Source of the DNA: Snodgrassella gandavensis
Lineage (GTDB): Bacteria > Pseudomonadota > Gammaproteobacteria > Burkholderiales > Neisseriaceae
Direction of reading: 5' to 3'
Length of the DNA: 47,669 nucleotides
NCBI RefSeq assembly: GCF_914768025.1
Contig: NZ_CAJZCE010000016.1
Span: 1 to 47,669 of the forward strand
Each line of letters opens with the position of its first letter. Position 1 is the stretch's first letter. Shown in pieces: positions 15,175 through 22,899 of the stretch. The notes below the pieces were generated by a model that was not told the origin of the DNA, ran no database searches, and was given only the letters and a program-made list of their open reading frames with translations. Position numbers and translations under genes: made by a program.

Positions 15175-16134
15175 TCAGTCCAGAGGACGGATATTGATAT
15201 AGGCCTGATCATGTAGCTGTTTGAGGAAATTCTGTAATAAAATCTCGCGTTTTTCCTGTACCAGTACTGCACGCATACCATTACGCTGACGCTCCTGTGG
15301 GCTGTCATTACTTCTCACGTCTACCAGACGAATTACATGCCAGCCAAACTGGGTACGTACCGGCAGGGATATCTGTCCAGGCTGCAATGATTTCACGGCT
15401 GCTTCAAATGGCGGTACAGTTTCTCCATCAATAATCCAGCCCAGATCACCACCATTTTGCGCACTGCCATCCTGAGAATATTGCCGTGCTAGCTGCTCAA
15501 ATGAAGCACCAGAACGTGTCTGCTGGGCAATCTGTTCAATCAGTTTACGCGTAATATCGTTATCGTTTTTCAGCAGAATATGTTGCACATGATAGGAATA
15601 GGCAGTCACTGGCGGCGGTAATTGCCGACCTTCCTGCTGTGCCCGGGCAATGGCGTCATCAATTTCCGCATCACTTACCTGACTTTTACCCATTACTTCA
15701 CTCTGTTCAATTTTCTGTGCCAGCAGGTTTTCAGTCATGGTACGGCGTAACTGATCTTCGTTAATACCTTCTTTAGCAATGCGCTGAATCAACTCATTAA
15801 CACTCATGTGTCGTTGTGCTGCAAATTGTTCAATTGCTTCATTCACATCAGCATTACTCAGACGGATATTGGCACGTTTGGCTGCCTGCACCAGTAAATC
15901 TTTACGTATCAACTGCGCCAGTGCCTGCTGCTGCAAATCAGCAGTGCTGATATTTTGATCTTTTGGCAATTGTGAACGCATCTGGGCTGCAACCAGATCC
16001 AGTTCCTGCCGTGTAATCACATCATCGTTGACAATAGCGATAATGTTATCAACTGGTTTGATATCCAGTGCCAGTGCTGAAGGTAAGGCAACGGCCAGCA
16101 TGGTTGCTGTCAGCCAAGTATGTATGCGTTTCAT
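15175..16134 (-). CDS. surA: SurA periplasmic chaperone / peptidyl-prolyl isomerase
   Basis: A 319-residue periplasmic protein: a signal peptide (cleaved near ALA|LDIKP), a SurA N-terminal chaperone domain (about 28-170, VNDDVITRQELDLVAAQMR) and one parvulin domain (about 178-275, YHVQHILLK, FEQLARQYSQDGSAQNGGDL, FGWHVIRLVDV). SurA escorts outer-membrane proteins, notably LptD, to the BAM complex. E. coli SurA has two parvulin domains and about 428 residues; this one has only one, a shorter form that also occurs elsewhere. Its ATG shares a base with the lptD stop codon (TAATG), so the client and its chaperone are translationally coupled. Confidence 0.94.
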   Translation of the reverse strand: MKRIHTWLTATMLAVALPSALALDIKPVDNIIAIVNDDVITRQELDLVAAQMRSQLPKDQNISTADLQQQALAQLIRKDLLVQAAKRANIRLSNADVNEAIEQFAAQRHMSVNELIQRIAKEGINEDQLRRTMTENLLAQKIEQSEVMGKSQVSDAEIDDAIARAQQEGRQLPPPVTAYSYHVQHILLKNDNDITRKLIEQIAQQTRSGASFEQLARQYSQDGSAQNGGDLGWIIDGETVPPFEAAVKSLQPGQISLPVRTQFGWHVIRLVDVRSNDSPQERQRNGMRAVLVQEKREILLQNFLKQLHDQAYINIRPLD

Positions 16135-18467
16135 TAATGTTTTACCTCATAAGTATTACTGTAACCGGGGATTTGCGAACTGAGCTGATTGAGTGGCCCG
16201 TTACCTACTCCAGTCAGGTCACGCAGCTGTAATTGAAATAATATGGCGGTTTTGCGTTTTTGGTAGTCATCTGTATAACGCGTACCTACCAGACCAGCAC
16301 TCCAGCAATGACATGGACTCTGGTATTCAAAACCTACTGTCTGATTCAGGGCAGTGCTGTGAGTAATATCGTAGTTTTGTCTGGCAACCAGATAGTAGTT
16401 GCGGGTTAATGGCCACTGTACGCCGACATCGATTGCCCGCATTTTGCCATAAACATCATCATATAAATTTTCGTCACGCCCATATTTATAGCGTACGCTT
16501 ACGGTTTTACCCGGTTTTGGCGTATAACGGATACCAAAATTATAACTTTCAGATGTTTTCAAATCCTGATTGTAATGCCATTTGGATTCAGCCGTAATGT
16601 GATTACTCAGGGCAGCACGGCCGAAAGCAACTATATCTGAACGTTTGCGTTCTTTATTTTTTGGGGTGTTGTCATTCAGTTTAACATTATCATCGCTGAA
16701 ATAAAAACGCTGGCCAATACCGGCAGCAAAACGCTCTATACCACTAGTGCTGTCGTATACGCGTGATTGTAGTGCTGTAGTCAGAAAATTGGCCGCATTG
16801 ATTCTGTCCTGACCGGAATAGCGGTTTTCACGGAATAGCTGGTCGTAAGTAAAGCTGTTTTCAGCAGTATCAAACAGCGGCATATCATCCTGATTCCGTT
16901 TCGGAATGTAGGTATAAAACAGGCGTGGTTCCAGCGTTTGGATAAACCCTTTATGCAAACGCTGGGTTTTCCACAAGCGCTCAAATGTCACACCTGAGTC
17001 TACGCTGAGTATTGGCACAGCCCGATCCATACTGCGGCTATCCTGATTATTCTGTTTGCTCATATCATAATGAGTGGCATGAAAACTCAATTTTGGCCGC
17101 ACATAACCCCAACTGTTGGCGTAGTCAGCCGTAAAGGCCGGCAATAACACCAGACGAGTGCCGTTGGGGTATTTATACAGCCACTCTTTATGCCCAACTT
17201 GTCGACCTTCAAAATGGGTTGCCTCTGCATACACATTAACCGTGTAGTGATTGCCAAAATAACGATTCCAGGTAGCAGACAGATGGGGCAAACGTGAATA
17301 GGGCTGATCTTTATAACCACTGGTGGAAGCCAGAGTTTGGTATTTCTGTACCATTAAATTGCCATCAAAAGTACCACCCCATAAATCCTGATGGTAATTC
17401 AGCCATGCCTGCCGGTTCAGATTAACGCTGCCACTGTCACCATTCCAAAAATCACGGCGGTAATCATCATCTGAAACCTGATGGTAATCAATGCCTCCTG
17501 TTAACCCCTTTGCCAGTTGCTGGGTATGAGTAAAATCGATTTCTGCACGATTTTTGTGACTGCTTTTCTGGTCACTAGGTACCCAATCAGCACTGAGCTG
17601 CCCCTGATATTTGGGTTGCAGATAGCGAAAATCACCACCCAACTGTATACCACGGCTGCTGATAAAATGTGGACGAATAGTCGCATCATAGTTGGGCGCC
17701 AGATTCAGGTAATAAGGGGTCATTAGTTCAAAACCGTCAGAACCGCCCTTGATAGTAGGTGCCAGAAAGCCGCTTTTACGGCTGCCGTTTAACGGGAAAT
17801 CAATCCACGGTGTGTAAAACAGTGGTACTCCGCCAAACACCAGTGTTGCATTACGGGCAACACCAACATTTTTGTCGTAATCCAGATCAATACTGCTAGA
17901 GCGGATATACCAGCTATCGTCACCCGGATTACAGGTATTGAATTTGGCACTTTGCAGACGGTAGCGATTTTTGCCACCCATCTGTATTTCATCACCAACA
18001 CCTTGTAAACGCCGGTTGTCCTTTTCCATCTCAAAGCGTCCGGCATCACCCAACCCTGTACTTTTAGCCATGTCATAGGTCACATGCTCACCGGTAACAC
18101 GTCCCTGACCATTATCCAGTGTGAAGTGATCACCTGCTTTAATAATCTGCGTCTGCTGATCATAATCAGCCCAGTCTGAATTCAGGGTAACATCATTACG
18201 CTCTATAATGACATTGCCTTCGGCATGTACCTGAACCTGTGACTGCCCGTTGACATCATCAGCCACTACCCGTGTGACATCGGTACCGGGATTGGCTTCG
18301 CCACTGTTTTGCACTGGTTTGACAAAATTTTTCGGCCGCTGTGGTGCTGTACAGACATTGCCCTCACCCATAGACAGGGGAGAGGCAGCAAAAGCAAGCC
18401 CGGGTAAGGCACAAAAAACCGTTGTTAGTGCCAGAACCAATGGTTTGGGAGAGAATAAGTAGGACAA
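16134..18467 (-). CDS. lptD: LptD lipopolysaccharide-assembly outer-membrane protein
   Basis: A 777-residue protein: a signal peptide, an N-terminal OstA/LptD jellyroll (about 65-200, VHAEGNVIIERNDVTLNSDW) and a C-terminal beta-barrel domain (about 210-777, starting FYTPWIDFPLNGSRKSGFL). With LptE it inserts lipopolysaccharide into the outer leaflet. Four Cys lie where E. coli forms its disulfides: C39, C179, C719 and C721. The C-terminal pair is C-H-C here and not adjacent Cys-Cys. The start is a TTG: no ATG precedes the signal peptide in frame, and AAGGTG lies about six bases upstream. It is divergent from amgK with only 59 bases between them. Confidence 0.96.
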   Translation of the reverse strand: MSYLFSPKPLVLALTTVFCALPGLAFAASPLSMGEGNVCTAPQRPKNFVKPVQNSGEANPGTDVTRVVADDVNGQSQVQVHAEGNVIIERNDVTLNSDWADYDQQTQIIKAGDHFTLDNGQGRVTGEHVTYDMAKSTGLGDAGRFEMEKDNRRLQGVGDEIQMGGKNRYRLQSAKFNTCNPGDDSWYIRSSSIDLDYDKNVGVARNATLVFGGVPLFYTPWIDFPLNGSRKSGFLAPTIKGGSDGFELMTPYYLNLAPNYDATIRPHFISSRGIQLGGDFRYLQPKYQGQLSADWVPSDQKSSHKNRAEIDFTHTQQLAKGLTGGIDYHQVSDDDYRRDFWNGDSGSVNLNRQAWLNYHQDLWGGTFDGNLMVQKYQTLASTSGYKDQPYSRLPHLSATWNRYFGNHYTVNVYAEATHFEGRQVGHKEWLYKYPNGTRLVLLPAFTADYANSWGYVRPKLSFHATHYDMSKQNNQDSRSMDRAVPILSVDSGVTFERLWKTQRLHKGFIQTLEPRLFYTYIPKRNQDDMPLFDTAENSFTYDQLFRENRYSGQDRINAANFLTTALQSRVYDSTSGIERFAAGIGQRFYFSDDNVKLNDNTPKNKERKRSDIVAFGRAALSNHITAESKWHYNQDLKTSESYNFGIRYTPKPGKTVSVRYKYGRDENLYDDVYGKMRAIDVGVQWPLTRNYYLVARQNYDITHSTALNQTVGFEYQSPCHCWSAGLVGTRYTDDYQKRKTAILFQLQLRDLTGVGNGPLNQLSSQIPGYSNTYEVKH

Positions 18468-18526
18468 AGTATCACCTTAACGGCTTTGCCAGTTAAAATA
18501 GCGTTTATTTTAACCTGAAAAATGCC

Positions 18527-19531
18527 ATGCAACGAGAATCTGCATTAAAAAAATGGTTTCATACCTGCTATCCACAACAGGATTTTGCTCTAAGCTTCGC
18601 TGCCGCCGATGCTGATTTCCGGCGCTATTTTCGTGCTACTTTTAATGATGGCCACACAATAATCTGCATGGATGCCCCTCCGGATAAAATGAGTATTCAG
18701 CCTTATATTAAGGTACAGAAGCTTTTTCAGGCCATCAACGTACCGGAAGTTTATCATGCTGATGAGCAACTGGGATTTATGGCTCTGGAAGACTTTGGCA
18801 ATACTCCCTATCTGGCAGCACTGGAACAGGATAAACGTACTGAAGTACACAAAATATTGTTGCTGGAAGCGATTGATGAACTGATCAAACTGCAAACAGC
18901 CAGTCTTCCTGATCAGCTTCCGCTGTATGATGAAACTGTATTAAAGCGCGAAATGCAACTCTTTCCTGAATGGTATGTTCAGAAAGAGCTTGGTCTGTCT
19001 TTAACTGAAAAGCAGCAACAACTGTGGCAGCAAAGCGTTACTGCCATTCTACCTGTTATTCTGGCACAACCACAGGTTTATGTGCATCGCGATTACATTG
19101 TACGCAATATAATGCTCACTCATGATCGCCCCGGTATTCTGGACTTTCAGGATGCATTGTATGGCCCGATTACTTATGATTTGGTGTCGTTATTACGTGA
19201 TGCCTTTATCGAATGGGATGAAGAATTTGTCCTTGATATTGTCATTCGTTATTGGGAAAAAGCACGGGCTGTCGGACTGCCGGTACGTACTGATTTTGAT
19301 CAATTTTATCGTGATTTTGAATGGATGGGCGTGCAGCGCCATCTGAAAGTAGCCGGTATCTTTGCCCGCTTGTATTACCGCGATGGTAAAGACAAATATC
19401 GTGGTGAAATTCATCGTTTTCTGAAATACTTGCGTAAGACCAGCCGCCGTTATCATGAATTGCGCCCATTACTACAATTAATTACTGAGCTGATAGGAGC
19501 GGAAGAAGTGCAGACAGGTTACACTTTCTGA
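18527..19531 (+). CDS. amgK: AmgK-type anomeric MurNAc/GlcNAc kinase
   Basis: A 334-residue member of the aminoglycoside-phosphotransferase fold group COG3178. Catalytic motif VYVHRDYIVRNIML gives H187-R-D189, and LDFQDA gives the metal ligand D206 with D209 following. In Pseudomonas and Neisseria-related bacteria AmgK phosphorylates the anomeric carbon of N-acetylmuramic acid and N-acetylglucosamine. MurU then makes UDP-MurNAc, a peptidoglycan-recycling bypass of de novo synthesis. The divergent position next to lptD is the classical amgK location. The usual partner murU is not in the next position; instead a terminator follows at once. It starts 59 bases from lptD and no strong ribosome binding site is seen. 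Confidence 0.87.
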   Translation: MQRESALKKWFHTCYPQQDFALSFAAADADFRRYFRATFNDGHTIICMDAPPDKMSIQPYIKVQKLFQAINVPEVYHADEQLGFMALEDFGNTPYLAALEQDKRTEVHKILLLEAIDELIKLQTASLPDQLPLYDETVLKREMQLFPEWYVQKELGLSLTEKQQQLWQQSVTAILPVILAQPQVYVHRDYIVRNIMLTHDRPGILDFQDALYGPITYDLVSLLRDAFIEWDEEFVLDIVIRYWEKARAVGLPVRTDFDQFYRDFEWMGVQRHLKVAGIFARLYYRDGKDKYRGEIHRFLKYLRKTSRRYHELRPLLQLITELIGAEEVQTGYTF

Positions 19532-19560
19532 ACTAATCAATCACATCTGAAAAAATATCC

Positions 19561-19590
19561 AAGCTGCTTTATCTATAAGCAGCTTTTTTA
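19561..19590 (+). terminator. Rho-independent terminator after amgK
   Basis: Nine-base-pair perfect stem (AAGCTGCTT / AAGCAGCTT, 19561-19569 with 19577-19585) and a seven-base loop followed by a T-run. It lies 30 bases after the amgK stop. It ends the amgK transcript before the convergent minus-strand gene at 19593. Confidence 0.85.
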
Positions 19591-19592
19591 AT

Positions 19593-20579
19593 CTAATCAA
19601 CAGGATTTTGAAATAACAGTTTAAGTTTTTGCCAAAATCCCATTGTTGTATAGTAATTTAATCTGTTATTCAAATGCCATTCTCTTTGTCGCATTTGTTC
19701 CATTAAACTTTGTAATTTAGACATTTCAGCTTTCATTTTTTCATGTTCTATATTTAACAGATTGAACTGTCTTTCTAATGTTAGCTTCTCTGCATGATGT
19801 AATTGTTGTTTATTCTCTAATGCAATTAAATTTTGCTGGTGTGAATTTTGCAGATTATCTATTTCATTTTGATAAAATTTTTTAGATACCGGATCAGATC
19901 TTATTTTTCCAAACACTTTATTAGCAAACATCTTTTTCAGTGCGTGATAATATTTTTCAACATCTGCCACGGTAAATTTTATTTCGCCACAAAATTCTGT
20001 TCCGAGCTTTAATTTTTCAGAGATACTTACTTCAATAATGGGAATATGATTTTTTTCGAATGAATTTACTTTTTTAGAGTGACAATTATTAGTAAAAACA
20101 ACTTCAATAGCTACACACCCATGCCATTTATCATATAGCTCACAATCATCAGCAAAATAACCAACAAGGTCTGGATAGTACTTTTCTTCATCCTTGTCAA
20201 AATGTTTGAAACGCAGGCAGGGCTCAACTAAAAATTTTGAAAAGGTCAAAAGATAGTTATCATTATCAATGGTGAAATTAATTTCAGACATTTCCATCAA
20301 TATCAGCATCGCTGTAGAATGATAAATAGATTCTCTTGTCTCTTCATCAATTTGCTCAGATTTGTATTTAAAAAAACCATGTTCGGATGCAGTTAATTCC
20401 AGGCGGTTAATTTCATCAAACTCAGTAGAATAAAATTTGAGTTCTTTATATTCGTCTGGATTTCGTGCTTTTAATCTGAGAACATCCCAAATATAAAAAA
20501 TTTTCAGCTGTTCCGCTTGCTTTTCATAGATAAACTGATGATTTTTATCCTTGGCATATGCCCAGACTTTTCTAGCCAT
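19593..20579 (-). CDS. Putative PD-(D/E)XK-like nuclease-fold protein with C-terminal coiled coil
   Basis: A 328-residue protein with low-G+C codon use, unlike the core genes on both sides. Residues 120-190 contain YPDLVGYFADDC (D137), then 20 residues on GCVAIEVVFTNNCHSKK (E159-x-V, Lys at 169/170) and the strand IPIIEVSIS. This D...ExV...K spacing resembles restriction-endonuclease-like folds, including CoiA-like proteins. Residues about 236-300 are a long Gln/Glu/Leu-rich coiled coil, followed by an amphipathic/hydrophobic end (GFWQKLKLLFQNPVD). An excellent GGAGGAG site lies upstream, preceded by a 16-bp palindrome. No partner gene is linked. It could be a defence or DNA-processing factor. 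The fold is inferred from motif spacing; function is unknown. Confidence 0.6.
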   Translation of the reverse strand: MARKVWAYAKDKNHQFIYEKQAEQLKIFYIWDVLRLKARNPDEYKELKFYSTEFDEINRLELTASEHGFFKYKSEQIDEETRESIYHSTAMLILMEMSEINFTIDNDNYLLTFSKFLVEPCLRFKHFDKDEEKYYPDLVGYFADDCELYDKWHGCVAIEVVFTNNCHSKKVNSFEKNHIPIIEVSISEKLKLGTEFCGEIKFTVADVEKYYHALKKMFANKVFGKIRSDPVSKKFYQNEIDNLQNSHQQNLIALENKQQLHHAEKLTLERQFNLLNIEHEKMKAEMSKLQSLMEQMRQREWHLNNRLNYYTTMGFWQKLKLLFQNPVD

Positions 20580-20596
20580 CTATTATTCTCCTCCGT

Positions 20597-20612
20597 GCAA
20601 TATATATATTGC
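20597..20612. promoter_or_regulatory. 16-bp perfect palindrome upstream of the nuclease-like gene
   Basis: GCAATATATATATTGC at 20597-20612 lies just upstream of the GGAGGAG ribosome binding site of the gene starting at 20579. It could be an operator or a short transcript hairpin near the translation start. Simple TA-richness is an alternative explanation. Confidence 0.3.
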
Positions 20613-20656
20613 TAGCTAAATAATCCTGATAAATAAAAACGTGTTTTTTTAAATTA

Positions 20657-21415
20657 TCAAGGCATATATGCGTCAAATCGCGTGGTTTTGCCTAAATACT
20701 GAAACGCTGGTGTTTTTTCTGCCAAAACTACACCATTAGCCGGCCGTTTTACCACAACCCGCTTTTGGGCAAACTTTTGTGCGGCCAGCAGTAAAGCCTG
20801 ATCATTATGCACATCAGCAGTGCCAAGTAATTCATGGAAATAGGCCATTTCCTTTTTTACTGCTGCTGATTTCTGCTTTTGTGGATACATCGGATCCAGA
20901 TACACCACATCGGGTAATGGTATCTGCGTTTGCTCCGTTGGCAACAAAACGATACTGCCATAATACAGATTAATCCGCTGTGCTATCGGTGCTGTCTGCT
21001 CATCTGCCTGTGCACGCTGCAAACCATCTGCCAGTAAGGCATGAACATAGGGGTTGTGTTCAAACACCACAACGTCTAAACCCAATGATGCCATTACGAA
21101 CGCATCACGGCCTAAACCACCGGTGGCATCCCAGACAAGCGGCTGATTTTTAGCCTGAACCGCGCGTGCCAATAATTCCCCCCCACCAAACAGACGCCGG
21201 TGTCGTGCCGTACCCTGTACAAAATCCACACACACTACACCCTTATGTCCCGCTTTAGCCAGAGCAAGACCTCTGTCTTCATATAAAAGATACAATCCTT
21301 GTGTAGGTGGCTGTGGCTGATAATGTAGCTTTTCTGTGGCGAATAAATTCTTTAAATGGATGGGCAGATTCGTTAGGTTTGCTATCTGACCAGTCAAAAC
21401 CAGTGGTTGCATCAT
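20657..21415 (-). CDS. rsmJ: 16S rRNA (guanine-N2) methyltransferase RsmJ
   Basis: A 252-residue SAM-dependent methyltransferase of the RsmJ (YhiQ) family, which methylates G1516 of 16S rRNA. Seen are the family words VDFVQGTARHRRLFGGGE, the SAM-binding motif PLVWDATGGLGRDAFVMASLG, VVVFEHNPYVHALLADGL, the catalytic-region VVYLDPMYPQ and VVVKRPA. Length is typical. The start ATG shares a base with the upstream pilR stop (TGATG), so it is probably co-translated as the last gene of a parC-pilS-pilR-rsmJ transcript. Confidence 0.93.
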   Translation of the reverse strand: MMQPLVLTGQIANLTNLPIHLKNLFATEKLHYQPQPPTQGLYLLYEDRGLALAKAGHKGVVCVDFVQGTARHRRLFGGGELLARAVQAKNQPLVWDATGGLGRDAFVMASLGLDVVVFEHNPYVHALLADGLQRAQADEQTAPIAQRINLYYGSIVLLPTEQTQIPLPDVVYLDPMYPQKQKSAAVKKEMAYFHELLGTADVHNDQALLLAAQKFAQKRVVVKRPANGVVLAEKTPAFQYLGKTTRFDAYMP

Positions 21416-22899
21416 CAGGCAATACCCAACCGTTCCATCCGGTAACGCATGGATCGAAAGCTGATACCCAGCAATTTGGCTGCCTGCGTGCGGTTATAGC
21501 GAGTTTGTACCAATGCCTGCTGCAAGATGTGTCGTTCTACATCGTCCAGATAATCCTGTATCTGGGTGTGTCCAAACTGAAAATCCTGAAGCAATGCATG
21601 GCTATCTGGCGATAAATTACCGCTACTGTCGGTAGATGCAATATGCTGTGCATCCAGCTGATGACTATGAATCTGTAAATCGTCAACTTCTATGACCTGA
21701 TTCTTGGATAAGGCAATGGCCCGTTCCAGAATATTTTCCAGTTCGCGGAAATTGCCCGGATAGCTGTATTGCAACAGAGCTTTTTCAGCAGCAGCAGTCA
21801 ATGTCATGGTTTCATCGTGTAAAATTCGCTGCAACAAAACCTGAATCAACTGCGGCAAATCATCGCGTAATTCACGTAAAGGCGGCATAGTAATGGATAC
21901 TACATTCAGACGGTAAAATAAGTCCTGTCGAAATTGTCCCGACTCAACCAGAGCATTCAAATCTTTATGTGTTGCACAGATAATGCGCACATCAACCTGC
22001 TTTTCTTCCATCTCGCCAATCCGGCGTACGGCTCGTTCCTGAATGGCACGCAGCAATTTAACCTGCATTGATAATGGCAAATCGGCCACTTCATCCAGAA
22101 ATAATGTACCGCCGTCAGCATGCAGGAAAAAACCTGCTCTATCAGTATCAGCACCGGTAAAGCTGCCTTTTTTATAACCAAAAAATTCACTTTCCATCAG
22201 CGCTTCTGGTATGGCTCCGCAGTTTACTGCAACAAACGCCTTATCTCTGCGTGCCGACTGCTCATGAATACTACGTGCTGCCTGTTCTTTACCACTGCCG
22301 GATTCTCCTGCAATGTATACTGGTACATTACTTTTAGCCAGTTTACCGATAAGTTGCCGCACTTCTGCGATTAACGGTGAATTACCCAGTAAGCGCTCAC
22401 GTGCAGATGTTTGTGTTTCGCTGACCTTGACGGAAGCTGGTTCATTTTTCAGTTTCTTATCAGACTGTTTTGGTTCTGTTGCCATTTTACTGCTTGACTC
22501 AGTTTCGGCAGCATTATTATTAATTTTAATCACAGACTTAACCAGAGTGCGCAGTTGTGCCAGCGTAATTGGTTTTTGCAAATAGTCGAAAGCACCATTT
22601 TTCAGTGCCTCTACAGCCTGTGCGGCATTGCCGTAAGCCGTAATCACTGCAATCGGAATATCCAGATTCTGGGCGGTAATATAATCGACAATTTCCAGAC
22701 CGGAACCATCCGGCATACGCATATCCGTGAGCACCAATGAAAAAGCATGGTTACGTAAAGCTTTTTTGGCTTCAGCCACGCCCGCAGCAGTTTGTACGGA
22801 TAAACCCATTTTAATCAGGGTTAATTCCATCAAATCACGAATATCAGCTTCATCGTCTATCACTAATACTGGCTTTTTTAAATCTATGTGACTATTCAT
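21415..22899 (-). CDS. pilR: Sigma-54-dependent response regulator, PilR type
   Basis: A 494-residue NtrC-family regulator. The receiver domain covers residues 9-120 (acidic pocket DDE 15-17, phospho-acceptor D59 in LVLTDMRMP, K109). A linker of about 45 residues follows. The AAA+ domain covers about 170-395, with Walker A GESGSGKE at 198-205, the sigma-54 contact loop GSFTGA at 245-250 and Walker B GGTLFLDE. A Fis-type helix-turn-helix closes the protein (RYNRTQAAKLLGISFRSMRY). The GSFTGA variant is usual for PilR. Such regulators activate pilin or related promoters with RpoN. It overlaps the kinase gene by 8 bases. Assignment as PilR rather than NtrC/NtrX rests on the PilS-like partner. Confidence 0.85.
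   Translation of the reverse strand: MNSHIDLKKPVLVIDDEADIRDLMELTLIKMGLSVQTAAGVAEAKKALRNHAFSLVLTDMRMPDGSGLEIVDYITAQNLDIPIAVITAYGNAAQAVEALKNGAFDYLQKPITLAQLRTLVKSVIKINNNAAETESSSKMATEPKQSDKKLKNEPASVKVSETQTSARERLLGNSPLIAEVRQLIGKLAKSNVPVYIAGESGSGKEQAARSIHEQSARRDKAFVAVNCGAIPEALMESEFFGYKKGSFTGADTDRAGFFLHADGGTLFLDEVADLPLSMQVKLLRAIQERAVRRIGEMEEKQVDVRIICATHKDLNALVESGQFRQDLFYRLNVVSITMPPLRELRDDLPQLIQVLLQRILHDETMTLTAAAEKALLQYSYPGNFRELENILERAIALSKNQVIEVDDLQIHSHQLDAQHIASTDSSGNLSPDSHALLQDFQFGHTQIQDYLDDVERHILQQALVQTRYNRTQAAKLLGISFRSMRYRMERLGIA

Noticed and set aside
16781-17689. Minus-strand ORFs in other frames inside lptD
   Set aside because: They lie within the long, clearly coding lptD frame and show Cys/Arg/Ile-rich composition typical of out-of-frame translation.
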